A stretch of 64,000 nt of DNA from Methylobacterium sp. PvR107 (GTDB lineage: Bacteria > Pseudomonadota > Alphaproteobacteria > Rhizobiales > Beijerinckiaceae). The notes under the pieces are model-generated. The model was not told the DNA's origin and made no database searches. It saw nothing but the letters and a program-made list of their open reading frames with translations. The position numbers and the translations under genes are program-made. The DNA lies in the NCBI RefSeq assembly GCF_017833295.1, contig NZ_JAFIBW010000001.1, positions 1,612,001 to 1,676,000 of the forward strand, in the 5' to 3' direction. Shown here piece by piece: positions 1 to 12,567 of the stretch; the stretch's first letter is position 1; every line of letters begins with the position of its first letter.

Positions 1-2
1 CG

Positions 3-985
3 CGCGGCCTCGCCCACGTCCTGCCGGAGGCGGATCTCAGCGCGGACACGCTTCTCCGCGCAGTGGCTGCCCGGAGCGTCGCGCCGACGCCCGATGCCCA
101 TAGCTTCGATCTCGGGGGTGCCAGGCGCTCGGTCGAGATTACCGCGGCGCTGCTGGACATCCGCCGGCGCATATCCCGCGGGCCTGCGGCGCAAAACGGA
201 TCTGACCTGCTGGACAGCGCTCTGGACGAGGCCGCGTCGCGCGGCCGGCAGGTCGGATTCTTCTGGCGCGACGACGACGCCGTTACCGCTACGCCGGCTC
301 TCGATCGGCTGATCGCGCTCGCCGAGGCCCACGCCGCGCCGGTCCTGCTCGCCGCCATACCGGCCGGCATCGAACCCGCACTCGGCCGCCGGCTCGCCGC
401 TGCGCGCAACGTGAGCGTCGCGGTCCACGGCCTCGCGCATCGCAATCACGCGCCCGCCGGCGAGAAACCCGCGGAGTTCGGCGCTCACCGGCCGCTCGCC
501 GAGCTCGTGGCCGATGCCGGGGCCGGCCTACGCCTCGCGCAGGAGCGCGTGCCGGGTTCGGCCTTGCTTGCGGTCTTCGTGCCGCCCTGGAACCGCCTCG
601 CCTCGACGGTTGCGGCCGCCCTGCCGGATCTCGGCTATCGCGGCCTCTCCGCGGTGCCTGGCGCGCCGGTCCCGGGTCTGCGCCGCGTCGACGCGACATT
701 GGATCCGATCGATTGGCGCGGGTCCCGGTCGCTGCGGGATCCGGAGGTGCTGCTGCGCGAACTGGCTGCCGATATCGCACGCGCGCCGGGTCGGCCTGTG
801 GGCCTGCTGACTCACCATCTCGGCCATGACAAAGCGATCTGGGACTTCGTGGAAGCGCTACTGGCACGTCTCCTCAAGCATCCCGCGATCCGCGCGCTCG
901 ATCCGCGTGAGCTTTTCGACGATGCCGCGATGGACACCATCAGTCCGGCGCCGCATTCTTCAGTCCCGTCGATCGCGAGGACTGG

Positions 986-989
<4 letters not shown>
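3..989 (+). CDS. Glycosyltransferase C-terminal tail running into a polysaccharide deacetylase-like domain (5' partial)
   Basis: The frame is open from base 3 with no stop before 989, so the gene enters from outside the window. The first 55 or so codons read like the C-terminus of a GT28/MurG-type glycosyltransferase (GLAHVLPEADLSADTLL, then a helix ending ALLDIRRR). After a short linker the protein looks like a NodB-fold deacetylase: FFWRDDDA holds the Asp pair and HGLAHRNH the metal-binding histidines. A GTG at 63 is a possible start but lies inside the glycosyltransferase-like part, so I prefer a fusion or an unresolved upstream start. The stop overlaps the TTG of the next gene by 4 bases, implying translational coupling to the Yej transporter. 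The deacetylase call is fairly secure; the fusion is inference. Confidence 0.65.
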
Positions 990-2826
<1,837 letters not shown>

Positions 2827-2827
<1 letters not shown>

Positions 2828-3693
2828 TGCAGCCGCGGCCGCCCGTCTATCTGGAGCGCCTGCGCCGCAAGGTGCTGTCGCCCCTGTTCGATCGCCTGGG
2901 CTACGATCTCGTCCCGGCCGCGCCCGACTGGAGCCATCGGCCAACCTCGCCGCGCGAGGTGACGACGCTGCTCGAATCCGCAGCGGCGATCCTCGAGCGC
3001 GACCTCGCGGCCGCCGGAATCGCCGCGGGGGGAGACGTTCTTGGGCACGTGCAGGCATTCTGGCAGCTGATCCCGTCTGCGCCGGTCCGTCAGCGCCGCG
3101 GCGGCAGCGGCTTCAACGGCGCCCTGCAGCTCTACGTCGCGATGCAGGCGCTGAAGCCGGATTTCGTCATCGAATCCGGCGTCTTCCGCGGGCTCACCAC
3201 CTGGGTGATCCGGCAGGCCTGCCCGCGCGCCAGGATCTTCTGCCACGACCCGGACCTCTCGGGTCTTCAGTACCGCGACCGGCAGGCCCTCTACAGGACC
3301 GCCGACTGGTCGACCGCCGACTGGTCCAAGATTGATCCGGCGGCAACCGTGGCGTTCTTCGACGACCACGTCGCCCAGGGGCGGCGGGTCGTCGAGGCGC
3401 AGGCGCGTGGACTGACCCGCCTGCTGTTCGACGACGATGCCGCCGGGCACCGGATCCACGCGCATGGTGGCCCGGCGCATCCGACCATCGCGATGATCAC
3501 CGGCCCCGAGCGCAGCCCGGAGCCGATCCGCTGGACCCGGAACGGCCGCGCGTTCGAGCAGGCGGCCGACGATGCGCTCGTCCGGCAGGCGGCTGGGCTG
3601 ATCCTGCGGTCCCACGCTTTCGACGACCTGCACCGGGCCACCGGCTACTCGCCGGCGCGGCTCACCTCGGTGACGCTGCGGAGCGGTCCGTGA
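2827..3693 (+). CDS. Unknown protein, possible methyltransferase-like Rossmann fold, inside the Yej operon
   Basis: A 288-residue protein of no family I can name. The ATG overlaps the yejF stop (TGATG) and the stop overlaps the next GTG start by 4 bases, so it is translated as part of the transporter operon. The segment DFVIESGVFRGLTTWVIRQA resembles motif I of class I methyltransferases and cephalosporin hydroxylase-like proteins. It is followed by FCHDPDL and by LLFDDDAAGH, the kind of acidic strand end expected of a Rossmann or metal-binding enzyme. There is no signal peptide or membrane segment, so it is probably cytoplasmic. The operon suggests modification of an imported peptide or of a surface glycan, but that is inference. 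Confidence 0.75.
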
Positions 3694-5615
3694 GCGGTCA
3701 GAGCCCGCACAACAGCAACCCGCCCCGCCGACGGAGCGACAACGGTGTTTCCCGCCGCGCCCTCCTCTCCGGTCTCGGCGCCTCCATCCTGTGGCCCCGC
3801 GCCGGCTGGGCCGATGCGGACGCGCCCGCCCCCCCGACCTCTCCGATGGTGGTCGATCTCGCCGCCCATGGGCGCCAGGTCGGCACGGCCGGTGGGACGA
3901 TCCGGACCCTGATCGCCAAGGCGCGGGATGTCCGCTACCTGTCGGTCTACGGGTACACGCGTCTCGTCGGCTACGATGCCGATCTCAATCTGCGGCCCGA
4001 CCTGCTGGAGCGGGTCGAGGTCGAGGGCGGACGCTTCACCTTCACGTTGCGCAAGGGACATCGCTGGTCGGACGGGCATCCGTTCACCACGGAGGATTTC
4101 CGCTATTATTGGGAAGACGTCGCCAACGAGAAAGCACTGAGCCCCGAAGGCCCGCCGGCCTTCTTCCTGGTCGACGGCAAGCTGCCGCAGGTCGAGTTCC
4201 TCGATCCGCTCACGATCCGCTACAGTTGGGACCGGCCGAACCCGACCTTCCTCCCGGCGCTGGCGGCGCCGCGCGACCCGCTGATCTACCGACCGGCCCA
4301 TTACCTGAAGCCCTACCACGCCCGGTACGTCGGCAAGGAGGCGGCCGAGGCGAAGGCCAAGGCACAGAAGCTGCGCAGCTGGACGGCGCTGCACAACCGG
4401 CTCGACGACAATTACGAGCTGAACAACCCGGACTGCCCGACGCTCCAGGGGTGGGTACCGCGCACCCGTTCGCCGGCGACCCGCTTCCGCTTCGAGCGGA
4501 ACCGCAGCTATCACCGGGTCGACACGGCCGGGACGCAGCTGCCCTATGTCGACACGCTCGTGATGGATGTCGCCTCCCAGGGGTTGCTGGTCGCCAAGAC
4601 CAATGCCGGTGAGGCCGACCTGATGTTCCGCGGGCTGGCGATGCCCGACATTCCAAGCCTCAAGGAGGGCGAGAAGGCGCACCGTTACCGGACCAACCTG
4701 TGGCCCGTGGCCCGTGGCTCGGAGATCGCGCTCTACCCGAATCTCACCACGGCCGATCCGGTCTGGCGCGCCCTCAATCGCGACGTGCGCTATCGCCACG
4801 CCCTGTCGCTCGCGATCGACCGGCGGACGCTGAACAACACGCTCCTGTTCGGCCTCGGTACGGAGGGCAACGATACGATTGTACCGGAGAGCCCGCTATT
4901 CTCGCCGGAGCTGCGGACCCTGAATGCCGGCTACGATCCGGCGCAGGCCTCGGCCCTGCTCGACGCGATCGGGCTGACCGGCCGCGACGGCTCCGGCACG
5001 CGCCTGATGCCGGACGGCCGGCCCCTCGAGATCGTCGTGGAGAGCGACGGCGAGGCCGAGATGGTGCTCGACGCGCTGCTGCTCATCACGGAGTTCTGGC
5101 GCGAGGTCGGCATCCGCCTCATCGCCAAGCCCCAGGAGCGCACGAACCTGCACCGACGCTCCATCGCCGGCATGACGATCATGGTCGCCGCGCAGGGGCT
5201 CGACCTTGCGGTCCCGACCGCAATCATGCCGCCCACCGAACTGAGCCCGGCCCAGCCGGAGCACTATGCCTGGCCGCTCTGGAGCCTGAACGTCGAGAGT
5301 CGCGGCAAGAGCGGGGAGCCCTGCGATGTCGCGGACGTGCAGCGGCTGATCCAGCTCGACCGCGCGTGGCGCGAGACCGACGATTCCGACAAGCAGGCCG
5401 AGATCTGGCGCGAGATGCTGATGAACCACGCGCGCAACACCTGGGTGATCGGTACCGTGGCGGGCGCGCTGCAGCCGGTGGTTGGCGCCGACCAGCTGAT
5501 CAACCTGCCGAAACGCGCCCTCTATTCCTGGGAGCCCACCGCGATGATCGGTGTTCAGCGCCTCGACGAGCTGTTCTGGGACAAGGGCGCAGACAAGCGC
5601 GCGGAGGTCCGGTGA
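3690..5615 (+). CDS. yejA: Peptide ABC transporter, periplasmic substrate-binding protein (YejA-like, SBP family 5)
   Basis: A 641-residue extracytoplasmic solute receptor. The N-terminus carries a twin-arginine signal (SRRALLSGLGASILWPRAGW, RR at 22-23, likely cleavage around residue 43), so export is probably by Tat after folding. Family 5 signatures follow: FTLRKGHRWSDGHPFTTEDF, RYSWDRPNPTFLPALA, and RYRHALSLAIDRRTLNNTLL. Length fits YejA-type receptors, which are longer than OppA. The GTG start overlaps the upstream stop by 4 bases, and its own stop overlaps the next GTG in the same way. It should capture oligopeptides or glycosylated peptides in the periplasm and hand them to the two permeases. 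Confidence 0.88.
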   Translation: MSGQSPHNSNPPRRRSDNGVSRRALLSGLGASILWPRAGWADADAPAPPTSPMVVDLAAHGRQVGTAGGTIRTLIAKARDVRYLSVYGYTRLVGYDADLNLRPDLLERVEVEGGRFTFTLRKGHRWSDGHPFTTEDFRYYWEDVANEKALSPEGPPAFFLVDGKLPQVEFLDPLTIRYSWDRPNPTFLPALAAPRDPLIYRPAHYLKPYHARYVGKEAAEAKAKAQKLRSWTALHNRLDDNYELNNPDCPTLQGWVPRTRSPATRFRFERNRSYHRVDTAGTQLPYVDTLVMDVASQGLLVAKTNAGEADLMFRGLAMPDIPSLKEGEKAHRYRTNLWPVARGSEIALYPNLTTADPVWRALNRDVRYRHALSLAIDRRTLNNTLLFGLGTEGNDTIVPESPLFSPELRTLNAGYDPAQASALLDAIGLTGRDGSGTRLMPDGRPLEIVVESDGEAEMVLDALLLITEFWREVGIRLIAKPQERTNLHRRSIAGMTIMVAAQGLDLAVPTAIMPPTELSPAQPEHYAWPLWSLNVESRGKSGEPCDVADVQRLIQLDRAWRETDDSDKQAEIWREMLMNHARNTWVIGTVAGALQPVVGADQLINLPKRALYSWEPTAMIGVQRLDELFWDKGADKRAEVR

Positions 5616-6628
5616 TCGTCCAGATTCTCCGGCGCCTGGTGACGATGGCGCTGACGCTCCTCGTCATCTCGGCGCTCGTGTTCTTGATCATCAAGCTGCC
5701 GCCGGGGGATTACCTGACGAACCGGATCATGGAGCTGCGCGCGACAGGCGACGCCGGCTCGGTGGCGAAGGCCGAGCTGCTCATCCGCCAGTACGGTCTC
5801 GATCGGCCGGTCTGGCAGCAATACCTGATGTGGATCGGGGCGATGCCGGGTCCGGCCGGGTTCTCCGGCCTCCTGCAGGGCGACTGGGGATGGTCGTTCG
5901 AGTACGACAAGCCGGTGGCGGAGGTCGTCGGCGATGCCCTCTGGCTGACGCTGCTGATCAACGTCACCGCGGTCATCTTCGTGCACGTCGTGGCCATCCC
6001 GGCCGCGATCTACTCCGCGACGCACAGGCACACGGTCGGCGACGCGGTCGTGACCCTTCTGGGCTATGTCGGCCTGGCCGTGCCGGGCTTCCTCCTCGCG
6101 CTGATCCTGTTGTTCTACACCAACCGATATTTCGGTCTCTCGATCGGGGGCCTCTACGATTCGGCCCTCACCAACCAGCCCTGGACCTGGACCAAGGTCC
6201 GCTCGCTGCTCGCGCACCTGATCGTGCCGACCCTGGTGATCGGGCTCGGCGGCACCGCGGCGATGATCCGGCGCATGCGCGCCAACCTCCTCGACGAATT
6301 GGCGAAGCCCTACACGGTGACCGCCCGTGCCAAGGGCCTCCCGCCGCTCAGAGCGCTGCTGAAATACCCGTTCCGGATGTCGCTGAACCCGTTCGTGGCG
6401 GATATCGGCAACCTGCTGCCGCACCTCGTCTCCGGATCCGTGCTGGTGTCCCTGGTGCTGAGCCTGCCGACCGTGGGGCCGCTGCTCCTCGACGCCCTGC
6501 GCAGCCAGGATCAATTTATGGCGGCGTTCATCCTGATGTTCGTCGCCGCGCTGACGCTGGTCGGCATGCTGATCTCGGACGTGACCCTCGTTTGGCTCGA
6601 TCCGCGCATCCGCATGGGCTTACGATGA
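5612..6628 (+). CDS. yejB: Peptide ABC transporter permease (YejB-like)
   Basis: A 338-residue inner-membrane permease of the OppB/DppB family. The start is the GTG at 5612, which shares GTGA with the yejA stop. The N-terminal helix (ALTLLVISALVFLIIKLPPGDYL) is typical of this family. The coupling (EAA) loop reads DELAKPYTVTARAKGLPPLR and would contact the ATPase. The stretch NLLPHLVSGSVLVSLVLSLP precedes the last helices, and the protein ends WLDPRIRMGLR, the usual OppB-type C-terminus. It overlaps the yejE start by 4 bases (ATGA), so all transporter subunits are translationally coupled. Confidence 0.9.
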   Translation: MIVQILRRLVTMALTLLVISALVFLIIKLPPGDYLTNRIMELRATGDAGSVAKAELLIRQYGLDRPVWQQYLMWIGAMPGPAGFSGLLQGDWGWSFEYDKPVAEVVGDALWLTLLINVTAVIFVHVVAIPAAIYSATHRHTVGDAVVTLLGYVGLAVPGFLLALILLFYTNRYFGLSIGGLYDSALTNQPWTWTKVRSLLAHLIVPTLVIGLGGTAAMIRRMRANLLDELAKPYTVTARAKGLPPLRALLKYPFRMSLNPFVADIGNLLPHLVSGSVLVSLVLSLPTVGPLLLDALRSQDQFMAAFILMFVAALTLVGMLISDVTLVWLDPRIRMGLR

Positions 6629-7773
6629 CCGACGCGGCCCACGCAGCCGGCCACTTCGTTGATCCCGCGCCGTTCGAGCCGGAGGCGCGGGCCGAGAGCC
6701 CGATCGGCGCCGCATCCGCGTGGCGGTTGATCCTGCGCAAGTTCCTGCGCCACCGCCTCGCCGTCGCCTCGGCACTGATCCTGCTCGCCCTCTACGCCAC
6801 CGTGCCGTTCGTGGAGGTGCTGGCGCCGTACGGGCAGGCGCGACGCAATGGCGACTTTCTCTACGCGCCGCCTCAAGGCGTGCACCTCTTCCACGAGGGG
6901 CGGTTCGCCGGCCCGTTCGTGTACCCGTATCGGGCGCATCTCGACCTCGACACGTTCCGCCGGGACTACGTCGTCGATGCGCGCACGCCTCAGCCCCTGC
7001 GCTTCCTGTGCCGGGGCGACGGCTACGACTGGCTCGGGCTCGTGCACACCGATCTGCACCTCGTCTGTCCGCCCGAGGGCGGAACCCTGTTTCTGCTCGG
7101 CACCGACAAGCTCGGCCGCGACCTGTTCTCCCGCCTGATCTATGGGGCACGGATCTCACTGACCATCGGACTCGTCGGCGTCGCCATCTCCTTCACCCTC
7201 GGCCTGCTGTTCGGCGGCATCGCGGGCTATTTCGGCGGCGTTGTCGACGCCGGGGTGCAGCGGCTGATCGAGGTGGTGCGGTCGCTGCCCGAGCTGCCGC
7301 TATGGCTTGCCCTCTCGGCCGCACTGCCCCCGAACTGGAGCCCGCTGCTCGTCTTCTTCGGCATCACGGTGATCCTCGGCCTGCTCGACTGGCCTGGCCT
7401 TGCACGGGCCGTGCGCGGCAAGCTCCTCGCGCTGCGGGAGGAGGATTTCGTCCAGGCCGCCGAGTTGATGGGCGCCTCGCCGACCCGCGTGATCGGCCGC
7501 CACCTGATCCCGAATTTCATGAGCCACCTGATCGCGTCGGCGACCTTGTCGATCCCGACCATGATCCTCGGCGAGACCGCCCTCTCCTTCCTCGGACTCG
7601 GTCTTCGGCCGCCGGTGACGAGCTGGGGCGTACTCCTCAACGAGTCCCAGAATCTGGCCGCGGTGCAGCTCTATCCGTGGTTGCTGCTGCCGGTGCTTCC
7701 GGTCCTCGTGACGGTTCTGGCTTTCAATTTTCTGGGAGACGGGCTGCGCGACGCCGCCGATCCGTATCATTGA
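6625..7773 (+). CDS. yejE: Peptide ABC transporter permease (YejE-like)
   Basis: A 382-residue permease of the OppC/DppC family. The cytoplasmic N-terminus leads to a first helix (LAVASALILLALYATVPFVEVLAPYG), then a long periplasmic insert (about residues 70-150) that is characteristic of YejE. The conserved GTDKLGRDLFSRLIYGARISL begins the transport domain. The EAA loop is REEDFVQAAELMGASPTRVI and the last region has GETALSFLGLGLRPPVTSWG. This is the last gene of the operon. It ends 146 bases before the convergent histidine kinase gene, with a palindromic repeat between them. Confidence 0.9.
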   Translation: MTDAAHAAGHFVDPAPFEPEARAESPIGAASAWRLILRKFLRHRLAVASALILLALYATVPFVEVLAPYGQARRNGDFLYAPPQGVHLFHEGRFAGPFVYPYRAHLDLDTFRRDYVVDARTPQPLRFLCRGDGYDWLGLVHTDLHLVCPPEGGTLFLLGTDKLGRDLFSRLIYGARISLTIGLVGVAISFTLGLLFGGIAGYFGGVVDAGVQRLIEVVRSLPELPLWLALSAALPPNWSPLLVFFGITVILGLLDWPGLARAVRGKLLALREEDFVQAAELMGASPTRVIGRHLIPNFMSHLIASATLSIPTMILGETALSFLGLGLRPPVTSWGVLLNESQNLAAVQLYPWLLLPVLPVLVTVLAFNFLGDGLRDAADPYH

Positions 7774-7825
7774 GCCAGGCGTATCGACGGGCTCAACCGG
7801 ACTTGCCCTCGGTCGGCAGCAAGGC

Positions 7826-7915
7826 CGTCATCGCGAGTGCAGCGAAGCGATCCAGTCGCGCAACGATCACCGCACGCGCGCTGCCCTGGGTCGCTTCGCT
7901 GCGCTCGCGATGACG
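7826..7915. repeat. REP-like inverted repeat, family A copy 1
   Basis: Two 29-base arms, 7826-7854 and 7887-7915, are reverse complements with two mismatches and are separated by 32 bases. The outer ends read CGTCATCGCGAG and CTCGCGATGACG. The element lies between convergent genes (yejE and the HWE kinase), a typical place for REP/BIME-type repeats. Related copies are at 30220-30309 and 45524-45618. It could form a long hairpin in either transcript and serve as an mRNA 3' end. Confidence 0.75.
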
Positions 7916-7919
7916 CCGC

Positions 7920-10136
7920 CTACCCCGCCAGCGGCAGCGGCGCGATCCGAGCCGGTGCGGCGACGCTCTTCCGCTCGAGCAGGCCCGGCGGGGGCACCGG
8001 CGCGTTGATGGTGCAGACCACGCCGCCCGGCTCGTAGGACAACGTGACTTCGCCGGCCAGTTCCCGGGCGAGGCTACGCTCGATCAGACGCGAGCCGAAC
8101 CCGGTGCGGGTCGGCTTCTTGACGAGCGGCCCGCCGCTCTCCGCCCAGCGCAGGAACAGATGCGCCTCCGCCTCGCGGCGCACCGTCCAGGAGATTTCGA
8201 CGCAGCCGCCCTCGGTCGAGAGCGCCCCGTACTTCACGGCGTTGGTCCCGAGTTCGTGCAGCGCCATGGCGATCGAGAGCGCGAGCCGCGGCGGCAGGCG
8301 CAGCGCCGGCCCGACCACACGGAACCGCGAGGCGTGGCCATCGCCCGCTTCCAGCGGCCGGATCGCGTCCGCCACCACCGCCGAGAGTTCCGCGCCCTCC
8401 CAGCTCTCGCGGGTCAGGACGTCGTGCACGCGGGCGAGGGCCAGGAGGCGCGCCTCGAATGCGGCCCGCGCGGCGTCGGCCTCGGCGCCTTCGAGACCGC
8501 GCAAAGATTGGGCGGCGATCGACTGGACGGTCGCCAGCGTGTTCTTCACCCGGTGGTTCAGCTCGTGAATCAGGAGCAGCAGGTGCTCCTCGGCGTTCTT
8601 CGCGTCCGAGATGTCAATGTTGCAGCCCGTATAGCCGAGGAAGTTGTGGTCATCGTCGAGGCGCGCCACGCCCTCGCACTGGAGCCAGCGCACCACTCCG
8701 TCCCTGTCGATCACCCGGACCTCGAGGCGGAACGGCTGGCGCGCATCGAAGGCCTCGCCGAAGGCCGCGCGGAAGGTGTCGAGATCGTCCGGATGTACGA
8801 TCCGCCGCCATCCGTCGCCGGCAAACTCCGCCGCCGGCATGCCGAACAGGTGCTCGAAATGCAGGTTCGCGAAGCTGACGGCGCCGGTCTCATCGGTCAT
8901 CCAGATCAGCGCCGGCGCCGAATCGGCCATGTGGCGGAATCGGGCCTCGCTCTCGCTGAGGGCCGTCAGGCCGCGCCGCGTGTCGGCGAGTGCGCGGTCG
9001 CGCTCCTCCTCCCGCGTCCGCAGCCGCAGCGAGGCGTCCGACAGCACCGCTCCGAGCCGCTGAATCTCATGAACCGGCGAGGGCACGCGCGGAATCGCTT
9101 CGCCGCGGGCGAGGGCCGGTCCGGAAGCGGCCAGCAGGCGCAGCGGGCGCGACACCCGCGACCAGAGATTGACCGCCAGCAGCGACGAGGTGGCCAGCAC
9201 CAGCAGGCCGAAGCCCGCGAAAGCCCAGATCCAGCGCCGGACCCGCGCGTCGACGACGCTCTGCGGGATGCTCGTGGCGACCATCCAGCCGGTCAGCCGC
9301 GAGCGCGCCTCGATCACGACCACTGGCTTGTGCTGGCGATCCTGGCCCTCCCACACGCCTGGCGTCGTCGTCTGGACCTGCCGAAGGCTGGCGAGCCGCT
9401 GACGGCCGATCACGGCATCCGGATCCGGCAGGCGCGCCATCACGATGCCGGAGCGGTCACTGATCCCTGTCGTCCATCCGGGTACGACCTCGCGCGACAG
9501 GATGCCCTGGAGCCGCGCGAGCGGCACGGTGAAGCTCAGGATGTAGGCGACCTCGCCATCCATCATGACGGGCACGCCGACCGCGTAGGTCGCCTCCGCG
9601 GGGGTCGGGCCGGGCACGTAGCCGCTCACCATCGCCCGCTGGGTGCCCCGGGACAGCTCCTGATCGAACGGCAGCGGAACCACCGGCAGCGGCGCGGTGC
9701 GCGGGACGCCGGTATTGACCACTTCCTGGCCGTTGGGGCGCCGAAGCAGCACGTCCAAGTCGATTGACTCGCGCACGAGGCGGGCTTGCGTGTCGAAGGC
9801 TTCGAAGTCGCCCTGGCGGATCCGCGGCGAGGTCGCCAGCGTTTGGAGCACCGACACCAGGCCAGCTGTGTCGCGGTCGAGGGACAGGCCGATCCCCCGT
9901 ACGTTCTCGCGGGCGTCCTGCTCGAACCGGGCCCGCTCCGCGGAGGCGTAGCGCATGAGCAGGATGCTGGTGAACAGCAGGCCCGGACCGATCAGGGCGA
10001 TCACCAGGGCAATCAGATAGACCTGCGTCGAGAAGCCGTTGCCGGCGAAACGGTGGAGCCGCCGCGACAGCCAGGATCGGCGCGCGGGAATCACCGCCGG
10101 GACGCCGCCGCCCTCGGACTGGTGATCCGGACTCAA
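7920..10136 (-). CDS. HWE-family sensor histidine kinase with extracytoplasmic sensor and PAS domain
   Basis: A 738-residue membrane kinase. A first helix is near residues 38-60 (VYLIALVIALIGPGLLFTSI). A periplasmic Cache-like region runs to about residue 300 (VNTGVPRTAPLP, FTVPLARL). A second helix (WAFAGFGLLVLATSSLLAVN) is followed by a HAMP-like stretch and a PAS domain (FRHMADSAPALIWMTDETG). The phospho-acceptor motif is HELNHRVKNTLATVQSIAAQ near residue 523. The ATP-binding part has HELGTNAVKYGALS and the WAE that defines HWE kinases, a family expanded in Rhizobiales and often linked to light or general stress signalling. No cognate response regulator gene is adjacent, so this is an orphan kinase here. 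Confidence 0.9.
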   Translation of the reverse strand: MSPDHQSEGGGVPAVIPARRSWLSRRLHRFAGNGFSTQVYLIALVIALIGPGLLFTSILLMRYASAERARFEQDARENVRGIGLSLDRDTAGLVSVLQTLATSPRIRQGDFEAFDTQARLVRESIDLDVLLRRPNGQEVVNTGVPRTAPLPVVPLPFDQELSRGTQRAMVSGYVPGPTPAEATYAVGVPVMMDGEVAYILSFTVPLARLQGILSREVVPGWTTGISDRSGIVMARLPDPDAVIGRQRLASLRQVQTTTPGVWEGQDRQHKPVVVIEARSRLTGWMVATSIPQSVVDARVRRWIWAFAGFGLLVLATSSLLAVNLWSRVSRPLRLLAASGPALARGEAIPRVPSPVHEIQRLGAVLSDASLRLRTREEERDRALADTRRGLTALSESEARFRHMADSAPALIWMTDETGAVSFANLHFEHLFGMPAAEFAGDGWRRIVHPDDLDTFRAAFGEAFDARQPFRLEVRVIDRDGVVRWLQCEGVARLDDDHNFLGYTGCNIDISDAKNAEEHLLLLIHELNHRVKNTLATVQSIAAQSLRGLEGAEADAARAAFEARLLALARVHDVLTRESWEGAELSAVVADAIRPLEAGDGHASRFRVVGPALRLPPRLALSIAMALHELGTNAVKYGALSTEGGCVEISWTVRREAEAHLFLRWAESGGPLVKKPTRTGFGSRLIERSLARELAGEVTLSYEPGGVVCTINAPVPPPGLLERKSVAAPARIAPLPLAG

Positions 10137-10191
10137 GCGGGGCCCGCCCCCGGCCCGCGGTGCCCCGCAGGCTCCTCGCCGTTCCCTCGCC

Positions 10192-10533
10192 TCATGATCG
10201 GTCGATATGGCCGAGATCGCGCTCCGGGTCGAGGCGGTCCCGCACCCGTTGCTTCAGCGCCTTCACATCGGGGAAGCCCCCGTCGCGCACCCGCTCCCAC
10301 AGCAGCGCGCCGTCGAGCTCGATGCGGAACGCCCCGCCTGTGGCGGGAATCAGGGCGACCTCACCCAGATCGTCGCGGAAGGTCGAGAGCAGCTCCTGCG
10401 CCATCCAGGCCGAGCGCAACAGCCAGTTGCACTGCGTGCAGTAGGTGATCGCGACGCGCGGCCGGTTCACCGGCGCCTGCGTCCCCGTGGTCAGGTCGCT
10501 GTCGGGCTCTGCGGCCGCTGGCCTCTCGTGCAT
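10192..10533 (-). CDS. SelT/SelW/SelH-type Rdx thioredoxin-fold protein
   Basis: A 113-residue protein with the family core RVAITYCTQCNWLLRSAWMA, where CTQC is the redox CxxC motif that in selenoproteins is CxxU. It also has the conserved GEVALIPATGGAFRIELDG and ends in a family-like Phe/Pro/Asp stretch (GGFPDVKALKQRVRD). I chose the ATG at 10533. A second ATG five codons upstream (10548) is also possible, and the frame stays open further. Bacterial members are small cytosolic proteins thought to take part in thiol redox chemistry, with no firm substrate. It lies 55 bases downstream of the kinase gene start and is transcribed the same way. Confidence 0.85.
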   Translation of the reverse strand: MHERPAAAEPDSDLTTGTQAPVNRPRVAITYCTQCNWLLRSAWMAQELLSTFRDDLGEVALIPATGGAFRIELDGALLWERVRDGGFPDVKALKQRVRDRLDPERDLGHIDRS

Positions 10534-10674
10534 GGCGGAACAGCGCATTGCAGGCCACGCCTTGTCAACTGCATGGCGTGCGGGCGGCGGCGGTTCCGGT
10601 GCGCGCGGCGGAATCACTGCGTCGGGTTCCTGGCCGCTCTGCCGCATCAGGCGCAGGAACGTCACGCACCGTGC

Positions 10675-10703
10675 TTGACGTCCCGGGCCGCCGCGCCCTA
10701 GAA
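10675..10703 (+). promoter_or_regulatory. Candidate sigma-70 promoter for tRNA-Val
   Basis: TTGACG (10675-10680) and CTAGAA (10698-10703) are separated by exactly 17 bases and face the tRNA gene that begins 75 bases downstream. No other plus-strand gene starts nearby. The assignment rests on sequence match and position only. Confidence 0.45.
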
Positions 10704-10777
10704 GGCCGGCCACCGGGTCGCTGCGCCTGCAGGTGTGGGCGACCACAGGGCGTGCGCTGACGGCGGCCCGCCGGTAC

Positions 10778-10852
10778 GGACGGTTAGCACAGCGGTAGTG
10801 CGTTCCCTTCACACGGGAAAGGTCGCAGGTTCGATCCCTGCACCGTCCACCA
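10778..10852 (+). tRNA. tRNA-Val (anticodon CAC)
   Basis: A complete cloverleaf can be drawn by eye. Acceptor GGACGGT pairs with ACCGTCC. The D arm is GCAC/GTGC. The anticodon stem TTCCC/GGGAA encloses the loop TTCACAC, giving anticodon CAC. The variable loop is AGGTC, and the T arm is GCAGG-TTCGATC-CCTGC. The discriminator base is A and CCA is encoded (10850-10852). CAC reads the valine codon GUG, which is heavily used in this GC-rich genome. A candidate promoter lies 75 bases upstream. Confidence 0.97.
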
Positions 10853-10998
10853 TCCCCTTCCCTCCGAAAATCTGACAATCGCGTCGGTTTGCCACCCGAA
10901 ACGCGCGTGCTAAGGGCGCACGATCGGCGAACGCATAAGCTTGGACCCGGCCCGTTCCGGGTCGCGAGTCACGGGCAGGGGAAGGGGCGGAAACGGCC

Positions 10999-12531
<1,533 letters not shown>

Positions 12532-12567
12532 GGCGGGATCGTCTGTCGGCGGCGCGGTCCGCCGGCC

